From an uncultured Pelagibacteraceae bacterium (lineage in GTDB: Bacteria; Pseudomonadota; Alphaproteobacteria; Pelagibacterales; Pelagibacteraceae), in contig CACBGZ010000001.1 in the NCBI GenBank assembly GCA_902538915.1, positions 489,489-553,488 on the forward strand: a stretch of 64,000 nt of DNA. The letters are read 5' to 3'. The notes below the pieces were generated by a model. That model had not been told where the DNA came from, searched no databases, and was given only the letters and a program-made list of their open reading frames with translations. The position numbers and the translations under genes are program-made. This document shows, piece by piece, positions 38,695 to 48,396 of the stretch (positions are counted from its first letter, which is position 1; the number at the start of each line of letters is the position of its first letter).

Positions 38695-41547
38695 ATGCTT
38701 CTTAAAGATTATATTCCATATGTTCCTAAACGATTTTACCATATAAATTTTTCTGGTATTGCTTTTGACAGCCTAAAGGTAAAAAAAAATAATATTTTTT
38801 TTGCAATAAAAGGAAAAAAATTTGATGGAAATAATTTTATATCACACGCTATAAAAAAAGGAGCCAAAGTAATTATATCTGCAAAAAAAAATCAGAAAAA
38901 AAATTCTGATGTAATTTTTTTGTATTCTTCAAAACCAAGAAAATTATTAGCAGAGGTATCTTATAAAATTTATCATAAAAGGATCAAAAAATTGGTAGCT
39001 GTGACTGGAACTAATGGAAAATCATCAATATCTGATTTTTACTTTCAAATTTTAAAATTAAATTCAAAAAGGGTTGCATCAATTGGAACCCTTGGCCTTA
39101 AATATAAATCTAAAATAAAAAACCTTAAAAATACCACATCAGACCCCATTCAAATTGGTTTAATGCTTGAGGATTTGAGAAGAAAAAAAATTGAATTTGC
39201 AATTATGGAGGCATCTAGTCATGGCTTAGATCAAAATAGATTAGATGGTTTAAAGTTCGATATAGGTATATTTTCAAATCTATCTCATGATCACTTAGAC
39301 TATCATAAAAATATGAAAAATTATCTAAACTCAAAATTATATTTATTTAAGCATTTAATCAAAAAAAAAGGACATATAATAACTGATGGAAATATACCCG
39401 AAGTAAAAAAAATTAAAAAAATATCAATTAAAAAAGATATCAATTTAAGTCTTATTCATAATGAATTTAATGGGATTCAATTGATTTCACATAAATTTGA
39501 AAAAGAAAAACAAATTTTAGAAATCAAACTTAAAAAGATTAAGTATAAAATTCGCTTAAACTTAATAGGAAAAATACAAGTAAAGAATATACTAATGGCG
39601 ATTATGGCTGCTTACAAAAGCGGCATTAAATTTAAAAAAATTTTAAAGATACTCCCAAGAATTTCACCTGTGGAAGGAAGACTAGAAAAAATTGGAAAAA
39701 TACGTAATAACAGTAAAGTAATTTTGGATTATGCACATACACCTGCAGCACTTAAATTAGCTTTATTAAATCTTAAAGAGCAATTTCCATTTAGTAGAAT
39801 AAATCTAATATTTGGATGCGGAGGTGAAAGAGATTTAAAGAAAAGATCTTTGATGGGAAAAATTGCAGAAAAATACTCCAATGAAATTTACTTAACAGAT
39901 GATAATCCAAGGAATGAAGAACCTTTAAAAATAAGAAATGAAATAAAAAAAGGGATTAGAAATAAAAAAATTTATGAAATACCTAATAGAAAAAAAGCAA
40001 TTCAAGAAGCTGTAAAAAATCTTAAGACCGGAGATATTTTGCTGGTAGCAGGCAAAGGACATGAAAAGACTCAAGATTTTGGAAAAAAAATAACTTTTTT
40101 TTCTGATCAAAAAGTAATTCTTGATTCAATTAGATTGAAGAATAAATTTTTATCTAAAAATATAAAACTTAATATAATTCAAGAACAATCAAAAGTAAGT
40201 TTATCAAATAAAATACCCATTAAAGATATTTCCATTAACTCTAAATCAATCAAAAAAAATGATATTTTTTTTGCCATAAAAGGTAAAAATGTAGATGGAA
40301 ACAACTATGTGTCGGAAGCTATTAAAAAAAAATCAAGTTTTGTTGTTGTAAATCGATTTAATAAAAATCATTCACTTTTTAAACAAATTAAAGTCAAAAA
40401 TACCCTTAGATTTTTATCTAGATGCTCATCAATATTAAGAGAAAACATTGATGCAAAGATAATATCAATTACTGGTAGCTGTGGAAAGACCACTTTAAAA
40501 GAAATGGTTGGTTTTGTTTTAAAAAAAATTTCAAGAACATCATTTTCACCAAAGTCTTTTAATAATAAGTATGGTGTGCCATTAAGCTTGTTTAATATGA
40601 ACCAGAGTGATGATTTTGGTGTCTTTGAGATTGGAATGGATAAAAAAGGAGAAATTGATAATTTGTCAAAAATAATTAGGCCTGATTTAGGAGTTATAAC
40701 AAACATAAGTTACGCACACTCAAAAAATTTCAAAAATGTTAAACAGATTGCAGATGCCAAAGCAGAGATAATGAACAATATTAAAAAAAATGGAATAATT
40801 GTCTTAAATGGGGACGATCATTTTTATCATTATCTAAAAGGTTTAGCATTTAAGAAAAAATTAAAAGTTATATCTTTTGCAATCAAAAATAAGTCTTCAG
40901 AAATTAATTTATTAAGTGTAAAAAAAATGAAAAATAAGTATCAATTATTCTTAAATGTAAACAATAATAAATTTTCTTTCTACACTAAAAATAATAATAA
41001 AAATAATTTGTATAATGTATTAGCTGCTATAGCTTCCATATGTACATTAGTTAATATCAAAAAGTTAAAGAAAGACGTTTTTTTAAACATTAGTACACCA
41101 AAAGGGAGAGGTGATATATTTGATGTTAATTTTGAAAATAAAAAAATTTTCTTTGTAGATGAATCTTATAATTCAAATCCACTTTCACTTAAAAGTTCAA
41201 TTGAAAATTTTGAAAAAATAGTATCAAAAAAATCAAAAAAATATATGTTTTTGGGTGATATGCTTGAGTTAGGCAAGCACTCTATTAAGCAACATAAATT
41301 AATCAGTAAAATAATTAATAAAACAAATATTAATAAGGTTTATGTAATTGGAAAACATATTAAAGAGACATATAAAGGTTTAGATCCAAACAAAAAAGCA
41401 AAAATATTAAATAACAAACTAGAAATGCTTAAAATAATTAAAGATGATTTTAAAACTGGTGATTATCTAATGGTAAAAGGATCAAATTCAACTGGTTTAA
41501 ATGAATTTATTATTAGTTTAAAACAAAGAAGGCAAAATGTTATATGA
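38695..41547 (+). CDS. murEF: fused MurE-MurF peptidoglycan precursor ligase
   Basis: One uninterrupted 950-residue frame contains two Mur ligases. The MurE half (about 1-480) has P-loop TGTNGKSS from Thr104 and the DDNPRNE motif (402-408) that marks meso-diaminopimelate specificity. The MurF half (about 490-950) has TGSCGKTT (593-600), EIGMDKKGEI and DESYNSNPLSLK, and adds D-Ala-D-Ala to the tripeptide. Both N-terminal domains contain the IFFAIKGK(K/N) stretch. Products would pass between successive active sites in one chain. murE and murF are adjacent in most dcw clusters, so fusion needs only loss of the stop. Confidence 0.95.
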   Translation: MLLKDYIPYVPKRFYHINFSGIAFDSLKVKKNNIFFAIKGKKFDGNNFISHAIKKGAKVIISAKKNQKKNSDVIFLYSSKPRKLLAEVSYKIYHKRIKKLVAVTGTNGKSSISDFYFQILKLNSKRVASIGTLGLKYKSKIKNLKNTTSDPIQIGLMLEDLRRKKIEFAIMEASSHGLDQNRLDGLKFDIGIFSNLSHDHLDYHKNMKNYLNSKLYLFKHLIKKKGHIITDGNIPEVKKIKKISIKKDINLSLIHNEFNGIQLISHKFEKEKQILEIKLKKIKYKIRLNLIGKIQVKNILMAIMAAYKSGIKFKKILKILPRISPVEGRLEKIGKIRNNSKVILDYAHTPAALKLALLNLKEQFPFSRINLIFGCGGERDLKKRSLMGKIAEKYSNEIYLTDDNPRNEEPLKIRNEIKKGIRNKKIYEIPNRKKAIQEAVKNLKTGDILLVAGKGHEKTQDFGKKITFFSDQKVILDSIRLKNKFLSKNIKLNIIQEQSKVSLSNKIPIKDISINSKSIKKNDIFFAIKGKNVDGNNYVSEAIKKKSSFVVVNRFNKNHSLFKQIKVKNTLRFLSRCSSILRENIDAKIISITGSCGKTTLKEMVGFVLKKISRTSFSPKSFNNKYGVPLSLFNMNQSDDFGVFEIGMDKKGEIDNLSKIIRPDLGVITNISYAHSKNFKNVKQIADAKAEIMNNIKKNGIIVLNGDDHFYHYLKGLAFKKKLKVISFAIKNKSSEINLLSVKKMKNKYQLFLNVNNNKFSFYTKNNNKNNLYNVLAAIASICTLVNIKKLKKDVFLNISTPKGRGDIFDVNFENKKIFFVDESYNSNPLSLKSSIENFEKIVSKKSKKYMFLGDMLELGKHSIKQHKLISKIINKTNINKVYVIGKHIKETYKGLDPNKKAKILNNKLEMLKIIKDDFKTGDYLMVKGSNSTGLNEFIISLKQRRQNVI

Positions 41548-42622
41548 ATTATTGCTCAACTATGTTGAGACCTTCTCATTTTTAAATGTTTTTAAGTATA
41601 TTACCTTTAGAACTGGATTAGCCTTTTTTACGTCACTTTTAATAGCACTCTTAATTGGTGGTCCTTTTATAAAGTTATTTTCAAATAAGAAAATTTTTAA
41701 TCCAATTAGAGACGATGGTCCATCAGACCATATTATCAAAAAGATAGGAACTCCAACAATGGGTGGAGTCGTAATCCTATTTGGTCTAATAGCTTCCGTT
41801 TTACTTTGGGCAGATTTAAAAAATGTTTATATTCTATTTTGTCTATATATCGTTGTGTCATTTGGAATTCTTGGTGCGTATGACGATTATAAAAAAATTA
41901 AAAATATTAGTTCCGCGGGAATTTCATCAAAGTTTAAAATAATAATGCAAATTATTTTAGCTTTGATAGGTTTAGTAGTATTAACGTATTTTGTAGAATA
42001 TGAGGAATTCAAAAACTTATATTTTCCATTTTTTAAAAATTTGATTATTAATCTTGGTTGGTTTTTTATACCATTTTCGATTTTTGTAATTGTAGGTTCT
42101 TCTAATGCAGTAAATTTAACCGACGGTTTAGATGGGTTAGCAACAGTGCCAGTTATTTTAGTTGCAGGATGTTTTGCTTTTATTAGTTATATAACTGGTA
42201 ATATTTTTTTTTCCGAATATCTTCAAATATTATATATCGAAGGTACGGGTGAAATATCTATTTTTTGTGCCTCTATAATAGGTGCGTGTCTAGGTTTTTT
42301 GTGGTTTAACGCCCCCCCAGCAAAAATTTTCATGGGAGATACAGGATCGCTTTCTTTAGGAGGTTCGTTGGGAGCGATGGGCATTATAACTAAACATGAA
42401 ATAGTATTAGCAATAACTGGAGGTTTATTTGTCCTCGAAGCACTATCTGTATTAGTTCAAGTAATTTCATTCAAATTAACTGGAAGAAGAATATTTAAAA
42501 TGGCTCCAATACATCATCATTTTGAAAAGAAAGGCTGGCCAGAGTCAACAGTAGTAATTAGGTTTTGGATTATTTCAATAATATTAGCTGTAATTGGTTT
42601 GGCTACATTGAAATTAAGGTGA
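41537..42622 (+). CDS. mraY: phospho-N-acetylmuramoyl-pentapeptide-transferase MraY
   Basis: MraY makes lipid I from UDP-MurNAc-pentapeptide and undecaprenyl phosphate on the cytosolic face of the inner membrane. The polytopic 361-residue protein has about ten helices. Signatures include GTPTMGGVVIL, AYDDYKKI with the Asp pair (about 114-116), SNAVNLTDGLDGLA (about 190-203) and MAPIHHHFEKKGWPE with the His cluster. It overlaps the murEF end by 11 bases and the murD ATG by one base. Confidence 0.96.
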   Translation: MLYELLLNYVETFSFLNVFKYITFRTGLAFFTSLLIALLIGGPFIKLFSNKKIFNPIRDDGPSDHIIKKIGTPTMGGVVILFGLIASVLLWADLKNVYILFCLYIVVSFGILGAYDDYKKIKNISSAGISSKFKIIMQIILALIGLVVLTYFVEYEEFKNLYFPFFKNLIINLGWFFIPFSIFVIVGSSNAVNLTDGLDGLATVPVILVAGCFAFISYITGNIFFSEYLQILYIEGTGEISIFCASIIGACLGFLWFNAPPAKIFMGDTGSLSLGGSLGAMGIITKHEIVLAITGGLFVLEALSVLVQVISFKLTGRRIFKMAPIHHHFEKKGWPESTVVIRFWIISIILAVIGLATLKLR

Positions 42623-43923
42623 TGAATTTAAAATTGAATTTTTTTTCTAAAAAGAAGATTTTAATTTATGGATTAGGAAAAAGTGGTATATCAGCTTTTC
42701 AATTTTTAAAAAAAAAAAACGAAGTATCACTATTTGATGATTTTGAAGTAAAAATAAATAAGTCAAATATAAAAAAAAAAATAATTGATTATAAAAAACT
42801 TTCAAATTCAAATTTTGATTTTATTATCTTAAGTCCTGGTATTGATATTAAAAAGTGTAGACTTTCAAAATTTTTAAAAAAAAATTATAAAAAAATTTAT
42901 TCAGACTTAGATGTGTTTTATACTCATTATAATAATGTTTGTATTACAATAACAGGAACGAATGGCAAATCTACGACTTGTCAGCTTTTATATGAGGTTT
43001 TGCGTGATCAAAATTTTGATGTAAGATTAGTTGGAAATATTGGAAATCCAATTTTATCATCAAAGAACATTAAAAAAAGAACGATCTTAATCATTGAGGC
43101 GTCATCTTATCAGTTAGAATATAGTAAAATTTTCAAATCAAAATACGCAGCAATATTAAATTTATCACCTGATCATATTGAAAGGCATGGGTCTTTAAAT
43201 AAGTACATAAAATCTAAATTTAAATTATTGAAAAACCAAACTTATGGAAATTTAGCTTTTTTAAACAAAGATGACTTTTTAATTTCAAGAGAACTTAGAA
43301 ACAATAAGTTCCTTAGTAAAATAATTAAAGTTGATACTAAAAAAAATATTATTTTTCAAAACAAAATAAGTAATAAATATTTTTCAACTGAGACAAATAA
43401 AGAAAATTTACTTTTTGTTCTTGAAATTTTAAAAAAACTTAAAATAAAAAAAAATTTATTATTAAAGACAATTCAAAAGTTTAAAGGATTAAAATTTCGC
43501 CAACAAATAATATTTGAAAAAAAAAATTTATCAATTATTAACGACTCTAAATCTACAAGCTTTTCGTCGTCAATAAGTCTTCTTAAAAAATATAGAAATA
43601 TTCATTGGATATTAGGTGGAATTCATAAAAAAAAAGACAAATTAATTTTATCAAAAAAATATTATAATAAGATCAATGCATATATATATGGAAGTAACAG
43701 AGTTTTTTTTACCAAAAATCTCAAAGGTAAAATAAAATATCAAGTTTTTGAAAATCTTAAAGACGCTATAAAGAAAGTTTGGAAAATAACAAAAAAAAAT
43801 AGATCAATCAATCAAACTATTCTTTTTAGTCCTAGCGCTGCATCATTTGATACGTTTAAAAATTTTGAAGACAGAGGGCATTATTTTAACAAATTAATTA
43901 AAAAACATTTACATGGAAAATAA
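42622..43923 (+). CDS. murD: UDP-N-acetylmuramoylalanine-D-glutamate ligase MurD
   Basis: MurD adds D-Glu to UDP-MurNAc-L-Ala. I chose the ATG at 42622 (433 residues), which overlaps the mraY TGA as TGATG; a frame extension to 42565 lies wholly inside mraY. The N-terminal GLGKSGISAFQFL binds UDP, the P loop TGTNGKSTTCQ follows near residue 112, and SSYQLE and NLSPDHIERHG (about 181-191) are Mur ligase signatures. NDSKSTSF and SPSAASFDTFKNFEDRG near the end are specific to MurD. Confidence 0.95.
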   Translation: MNLKLNFFSKKKILIYGLGKSGISAFQFLKKKNEVSLFDDFEVKINKSNIKKKIIDYKKLSNSNFDFIILSPGIDIKKCRLSKFLKKNYKKIYSDLDVFYTHYNNVCITITGTNGKSTTCQLLYEVLRDQNFDVRLVGNIGNPILSSKNIKKRTILIIEASSYQLEYSKIFKSKYAAILNLSPDHIERHGSLNKYIKSKFKLLKNQTYGNLAFLNKDDFLISRELRNNKFLSKIIKVDTKKNIIFQNKISNKYFSTETNKENLLFVLEILKKLKIKKNLLLKTIQKFKGLKFRQQIIFEKKNLSIINDSKSTSFSSSISLLKKYRNIHWILGGIHKKKDKLILSKKYYNKINAYIYGSNRVFFTKNLKGKIKYQVFENLKDAIKKVWKITKKNRSINQTILFSPSAASFDTFKNFEDRGHYFNKLIKKHLHGK

Positions 43924-45037
43924 AAAAAAAATTTTTGATCTATATTATAAATGGTGGAAGAACATCGACAAATTTCTTCTTTTTTTAATAATGTTTTTAT
44001 TTATTATTGGTCTATTCTTCTCATTAGTTTCAACATCTTTATTAGTCTCCGATAAACTTGAAACAAATGATTATACGTTTTTTTTCAAGCATCTGACTTT
44101 CGTCATTCTCGGATTTATTATCATTTTTATTTTATCATCCATTAATGAGGAAAAACTCATAAAAATCTCACCAATAATTTTTATATTATCATTATTTTCT
44201 CTTATTTTAGTTCCTATTATAGGTGTGGAAGTTAATAGTGCGCAACGTTGGATAGATTTTAACATGTTGCCAAGATTTCAACCAATAGAATTAGTTAAAC
44301 CTTTTTTGATAATCCTAATAAGCCTAATTTTAAGTGATGAGAAATATAATAATATCTATTTAAGGTTCTTATTTTCTTTTTTATTAACTTTATTAATAGC
44401 TTTATTACTAGCTGCCCAACCAGACATAGGACAAACATTAATAATTTTTTTTACTTGGTCTGTACTAATTTTTATTTCAGGAATAAATATTATTTTTTTA
44501 ATAACTTCCTCACTAATTATTTCTATGATGCTTTATTTATCTATAAATTTTATTCCAAAGTTTGTATACATAAAAAAAAGAATTTTGTCTTTCTTTAATA
44601 CAGAAACAGGTACACATAATGCTCAATCTGAAAAAGCAATTGACTCAATTACTAGCGGAGGATTTTTTGGAAAAGGAATAGGGGAAGGAACTCTAAAGAA
44701 TAGAGTGCCAGAGGCTCACACAGATTATATTATATCAGTCATCTCTGAAGAATTCGGTGTAATCGCTATAATTTTGATTTTATTATTATTCCTAATATTT
44801 ATCTATTCAGTTTTTAAAAAAGTTTATTTGGAGCAAGATGAGAGGACAAAATTAATTTTAGTTGGTTGCATAAGTCTTATTTTAGTGCAAGCAATGATAC
44901 ACATAGGAGTTAATATAAGATTATTTCCTACTACTGGAATGACACTTCCATTCATCAGTTATGGGGGTTCGTCAATAATCAGTATCTCAATTTTATCAGG
45001 CATAATCTTAAATTTAACTAGAAGAAAAATTGATTAA
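43913..45037 (+). CDS. ftsW: septal peptidoglycan glycosyltransferase FtsW
   Basis: FtsW is a SEDS-family polymerase that makes septal glycan strands with FtsI. The 374-residue protein has about ten membrane segments. AQRWIDFNMLPRFQPIELVK (about 108-127), AAQPDIGQTLI (about 166) with the catalytic Asp region, PEAHTDYIISVISEEFG and TTGMTLPFISYGGSS are characteristic; the last group is shared with RodA but cluster context indicates FtsW. It overlaps murD by 11 bases. Confidence 0.95.
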   Translation: MENKKKIFDLYYKWWKNIDKFLLFLIMFLFIIGLFFSLVSTSLLVSDKLETNDYTFFFKHLTFVILGFIIIFILSSINEEKLIKISPIIFILSLFSLILVPIIGVEVNSAQRWIDFNMLPRFQPIELVKPFLIILISLILSDEKYNNIYLRFLFSFLLTLLIALLLAAQPDIGQTLIIFFTWSVLIFISGINIIFLITSSLIISMMLYLSINFIPKFVYIKKRILSFFNTETGTHNAQSEKAIDSITSGGFFGKGIGEGTLKNRVPEAHTDYIISVISEEFGVIAIILILLLFLIFIYSVFKKVYLEQDERTKLILVGCISLILVQAMIHIGVNIRLFPTTGMTLPFISYGGSSIISISILSGIILNLTRRKID

Positions 45038-45038
45038 A

Positions 45039-46103
45039 ATGAAAAAAAATTTTTTGATTACTACAGGTGGATCAGGAGGTCATGTAATACCAGCATCAAT
45101 TTTCTATGATCATTTAATTAAAATCTCAAATTTGACTATCTCAATAGATAGCAGAGGTTTAGAGTATTTAGATAAAAATAAATATAATTTCAAAATAATC
45201 GATACTCCAAAATTAAATAATTTTTATTTCTTACCAATAAATTTAGTAAAGATTTTGTTTCTTATTTTCAAATCCTTTTACCTGTTAAAAAAAGAAAAAA
45301 TAGAAAAAGTTTTTTCAACTGGGGGTTATATGTCCTTACCATTAATTTTGGCTGCTAAATTATTAAAATTAGAGATTTATCTAATAGAGCCTAATCAAAC
45401 AATTGGCAGAGCTAATAAATATTTTTTGAGCTCATGTAAAAAAATTTTTTGTTACACAAAAAAAATCAATAAGTTTCCTGATAAATTTAAGAATAAAATA
45501 ATTCAAATCGACCCTCTAGTAAAAGAAAATATTTATGAAATAAAAAAATTGCGTAAGGAAAATGATAAATTTACCATTTTGATAATTGGTGGGAGTCAAG
45601 GTGCAAATATTTTTGATAAAAACTTAAAAAATATTTTAGTCAATATTTCTAAAAAACATTCGATTAGGGTAATGCATCAAACTAGAGAAGATAATATTTC
45701 TAATTTACAAAATTTTTATTTATCAAATAATTTAGAAAATAGAGTCTTTAGCTTTGATAGAAATTTATCAACTATTATGTTGCAAACAGATTTATGTATA
45801 ACTAGGGCCGGAGCTTCAAGTTTGGCAGAGTTATCAGCTCTTTGCATTCCTTTTATTGCAGTACCCTTGCCAACAGCAAGAGATGATCACCAATTAGCTA
45901 ATGCAAATTTTTACAAAGATAAAAACTGTTGTTGGATAATAGAACAAAGTGTTTTTGAACAAAAAATTGAGGATTTTTTAAAAGATATAATAGAAGATCA
46001 GAGTAATTACTTAAAAAAAAAAGAAAGTTTAGAAAAATTAAATTATGATAATTCATGGATAAATGTTAACCAAAAAATATTATTAAGTATTGATGAAAAT
46101 TAA
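45039..46103 (+). CDS. murG: UDP-N-acetylglucosamine transferase MurG
   Basis: MurG converts lipid I to lipid II at the inner face of the cytoplasmic membrane. I chose the ATG at 45039, two bases after the ftsW stop, over a TTG at 45030. The GT-B signatures are TTGGSGGHVIPA near the N-terminus, STGGYMSLPLILAA, IGGSQGANIFD (about 182-192), and TRAGASSLAELSALCIPFIAVPLP (about 258). The 354 residues are normal. Its 3' end overlaps murC by 11 bases. Confidence 0.96.
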   Translation: MKKNFLITTGGSGGHVIPASIFYDHLIKISNLTISIDSRGLEYLDKNKYNFKIIDTPKLNNFYFLPINLVKILFLIFKSFYLLKKEKIEKVFSTGGYMSLPLILAAKLLKLEIYLIEPNQTIGRANKYFLSSCKKIFCYTKKINKFPDKFKNKIIQIDPLVKENIYEIKKLRKENDKFTILIIGGSQGANIFDKNLKNILVNISKKHSIRVMHQTREDNISNLQNFYLSNNLENRVFSFDRNLSTIMLQTDLCITRAGASSLAELSALCIPFIAVPLPTARDDHQLANANFYKDKNCCWIIEQSVFEQKIEDFLKDIIEDQSNYLKKKESLEKLNYDNSWINVNQKILLSIDEN

Positions 46104-47487
46104 ATTAGCAAAAACTGAGCTTATTCATTTTGTTGGTATCGGAGGTATAGGGATGAGCGGGTTATCTCTGATAATGAAAGGCAAAGGATTTAGAGTTCAA
46201 GGCAGTGATTTATTTTTTAATAAAAATATAGAAAGATTAAAACAGGAAAAAATAAAAATTTTTATTGGCCAAAAAAGACAAAATTTAAAAAATGTAACGA
46301 TTGTTGTAGTTTCTTCAGCTATAAAAAAAAATAATCCTGAAATGGTTGAGGCAAAACGAAAAAAATTGCCAATAATTACAAGAGGTGAAATGCTAGCGCA
46401 TATTGTTTCTTTAACAAAAAATATAGTCATAGTAGGTTCTCATGGAAAAACTACAACTACTTCTCTAGTGTCTTCAATTTTTCAAAGATCAAAATTAGAT
46501 CCTACAATTATCAATGGTGGTGTAATAAATTCAATCAAAAGCACTGCCAAATTAGGTAAGAGTGATTGGTCCATTTTAGAGGCAGATGAGTCTGATGGTA
46601 GTTTTGTTCACATACCTCCAACATATTCAATAATAACTAACGTAGATAGAGAACATATGGATTTTTATAAATCTATGAAAGACTTAAAATATTATTTCAA
46701 AAAGTTTATTGAAAAAGTTCCCTCATTTGGAAAATCCTTTATTTGTTTAGATGACAAAATTAATAAAGAATTAATCAAAGAATTAAAAAATCAAAATCTC
46801 TATACTTTTGGAACAAACGTTAATTCAAACTTTTTAATAAAGAATATTAAACAAAGTAAACAATATACTAAGTTTGATTTGCATATAAATGTTCCGAATA
46901 AAAAAAAAAATCAAATAAAAAATATTCAAATCCCTCTGCTTGGAATTCATAATGTGAGAAACTCGGTGGCAGCTGCAGCAGTCGCTTTAACTGTTGGAAT
47001 TCCAACATCAGATATCAAAAATGGGTTATTAAATTTTAAAGGTGTCCAAAGAAGATTTAATAAAATTTTTACACATAATAATATTGATTTTTATGATGAC
47101 TATGCTCATCATCCTACAGAAATTAAAGTTGTATTGGAGGGTGTAAATAAAGTGTACAAGGGTCATGATAAAGTTTGTGTATTTCAGCCACATAGAATTT
47201 CGAGGCTAAAAGATTTAAAAAGAGATTTTTCTCTTGCTTTTCAAGATGCTGACACTGTTATTTTGTGTCCCATATATACTGCAGGAGAAAAAATTAAATT
47301 AGGATTCAATTATTTAAATTTTGCTAAAGAAATAATTAAAAAATCTAATGTAGAATTATTTTTGGTAAAGAATAATATGCAATTGGCCAAATTTCTTAAA
47401 AAAAACATGTATGGAAAAAAAATTGTGATTGGAATGGGAGCAGGATCTATTTCTAACTGGATGAAAAAACTTCCTCAATTAATGTAA
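46093..47487 (+). CDS. murC: UDP-N-acetylmuramate-L-alanine ligase MurC
   Basis: MurC starts the peptide stem by adding L-Ala to UDP-MurNAc. I chose the ATG at 46093 rather than the TTG one codon earlier. HFVGIGGIGMSGLS binds UDP near the N-terminus, the P loop VGSHGKTTTTSL is near residue 115, EADESDGSF follows near 172, and DDYAHHPTEIK (about 337-347) is a MurC signature. GMGAGSISNWM closes the 464 residues. It overlaps murG by 11 bases and murB by one base (TAATG). Confidence 0.96.
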   Translation: MKIKLAKTELIHFVGIGGIGMSGLSLIMKGKGFRVQGSDLFFNKNIERLKQEKIKIFIGQKRQNLKNVTIVVVSSAIKKNNPEMVEAKRKKLPIITRGEMLAHIVSLTKNIVIVGSHGKTTTTSLVSSIFQRSKLDPTIINGGVINSIKSTAKLGKSDWSILEADESDGSFVHIPPTYSIITNVDREHMDFYKSMKDLKYYFKKFIEKVPSFGKSFICLDDKINKELIKELKNQNLYTFGTNVNSNFLIKNIKQSKQYTKFDLHINVPNKKKNQIKNIQIPLLGIHNVRNSVAAAAVALTVGIPTSDIKNGLLNFKGVQRRFNKIFTHNNIDFYDDYAHHPTEIKVVLEGVNKVYKGHDKVCVFQPHRISRLKDLKRDFSLAFQDADTVILCPIYTAGEKIKLGFNYLNFAKEIIKKSNVELFLVKNNMQLAKFLKKNMYGKKIVIGMGAGSISNWMKKLPQLM

Positions 47488-48395
47488 TGGAAATCGAAAA
47501 ATTAGAAAAAATACTCAGTGAATTTGGAGATAATGTAAAGTTTAATTATGATCTGAAGAAAAAAAATTGGTTTAATATTGGAGGAAAATCAAAAGTTTAC
47601 TTTAAAGCTGATAATTTAAAAGAATTAGTAAATTTCTTAAAAAAATTAAATAATGAAGAAAAAATATTTATTCTTGGTGCTGGGTCTAATACTTTAATAA
47701 CAGACAAAATTTTCGATGGTGTGGTAATAAAACTTAGCAAAAATTTTAATAATATTACTTTGCTTCGAGATGAAATAATCATAGCTGGAAGCGCTGTTTT
47801 AGATAAATCATTATCAGAGTTTGCAATGAAAAACGATTTGAGTGGTTTTGAGTTTTTGTCCTGTATACCTGGAACTATTGGGGGCGGAATAAGAATGAAT
47901 GCTGGTTGTTTTAAAAATGAATTTAAAGATATTTTATTATCAGTTCAAGCTATGGATAAAAAAGGAAATTTAAAAACTTTAACCTCAAAAAATATCAATT
48001 TTGAATACAGAAAAAGTAATATACCCGAAGACTTAATTTTTTTAAGTGCTTCATTTAAAGGTTTAAAAAGCGATAAAGAAAAAATAAAGAATAAAATAAA
48101 TAGTTTCAAAATAAAAAAAGAGAAAAATCAACCGACTAAAATCAAAACAAGTGGTAGTACATTTAAAAATCCAATATTTCAAACAGATAAGAAAGTTTGG
48201 GAGCTTATAAAAGAGTCTGTACCTCTAGACAAAAGCTTTGGTGATGCTTGTATTTCTGAAAAGCATTGTAATTTTTTTGTTAATAAAGGTAATGCGAAAT
48301 TTGAGGATATGAAAAATCTCATAGACTTTGTTGCTGAAAATGTTTTGGAAAAGACTGGAATTAGTTTAGAAAAAGAAATAAAAATTTTGGAATAA
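47487..48395 (+). CDS. murB: UDP-N-acetylenolpyruvoylglucosamine reductase MurB
   Basis: MurB is the FAD enzyme that reduces UDP-GlcNAc-enolpyruvate to UDP-MurNAc with NADPH. NWFNIGGKSKVYFKA, ILGAGSNTLITD (FAD phosphate loop, about 58-69), LSCIPGTIGGGIRMNAGCF (about 126-144), EYRKS with the conserved Tyr/Arg, and SGSTFKNP with the catalytic Ser are all present, and the closing Glu region is intact. The 302 residues fit the type I form. It overlaps murC by one base and is followed one base later by the ddl TTG. Confidence 0.96.
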   Translation: MEIEKLEKILSEFGDNVKFNYDLKKKNWFNIGGKSKVYFKADNLKELVNFLKKLNNEEKIFILGAGSNTLITDKIFDGVVIKLSKNFNNITLLRDEIIIAGSAVLDKSLSEFAMKNDLSGFEFLSCIPGTIGGGIRMNAGCFKNEFKDILLSVQAMDKKGNLKTLTSKNINFEYRKSNIPEDLIFLSASFKGLKSDKEKIKNKINSFKIKKEKNQPTKIKTSGSTFKNPIFQTDKKVWELIKESVPLDKSFGDACISEKHCNFFVNKGNAKFEDMKNLIDFVAENVLEKTGISLEKEIKILE

Positions 48396-48396
48396 T

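Noticed and set aside
40368..40706. 112-codon minus-strand frame inside murEF
   Set aside because: It is a shadow of the MurF half on the opposite strand; AT-rich coding sequence often leaves such frames open.
42565..42621. Upstream extension of murD
   Set aside because: It lies inside mraY, and the ATG at 42622 gives the usual MurD N-terminus and a TGATG overlap.
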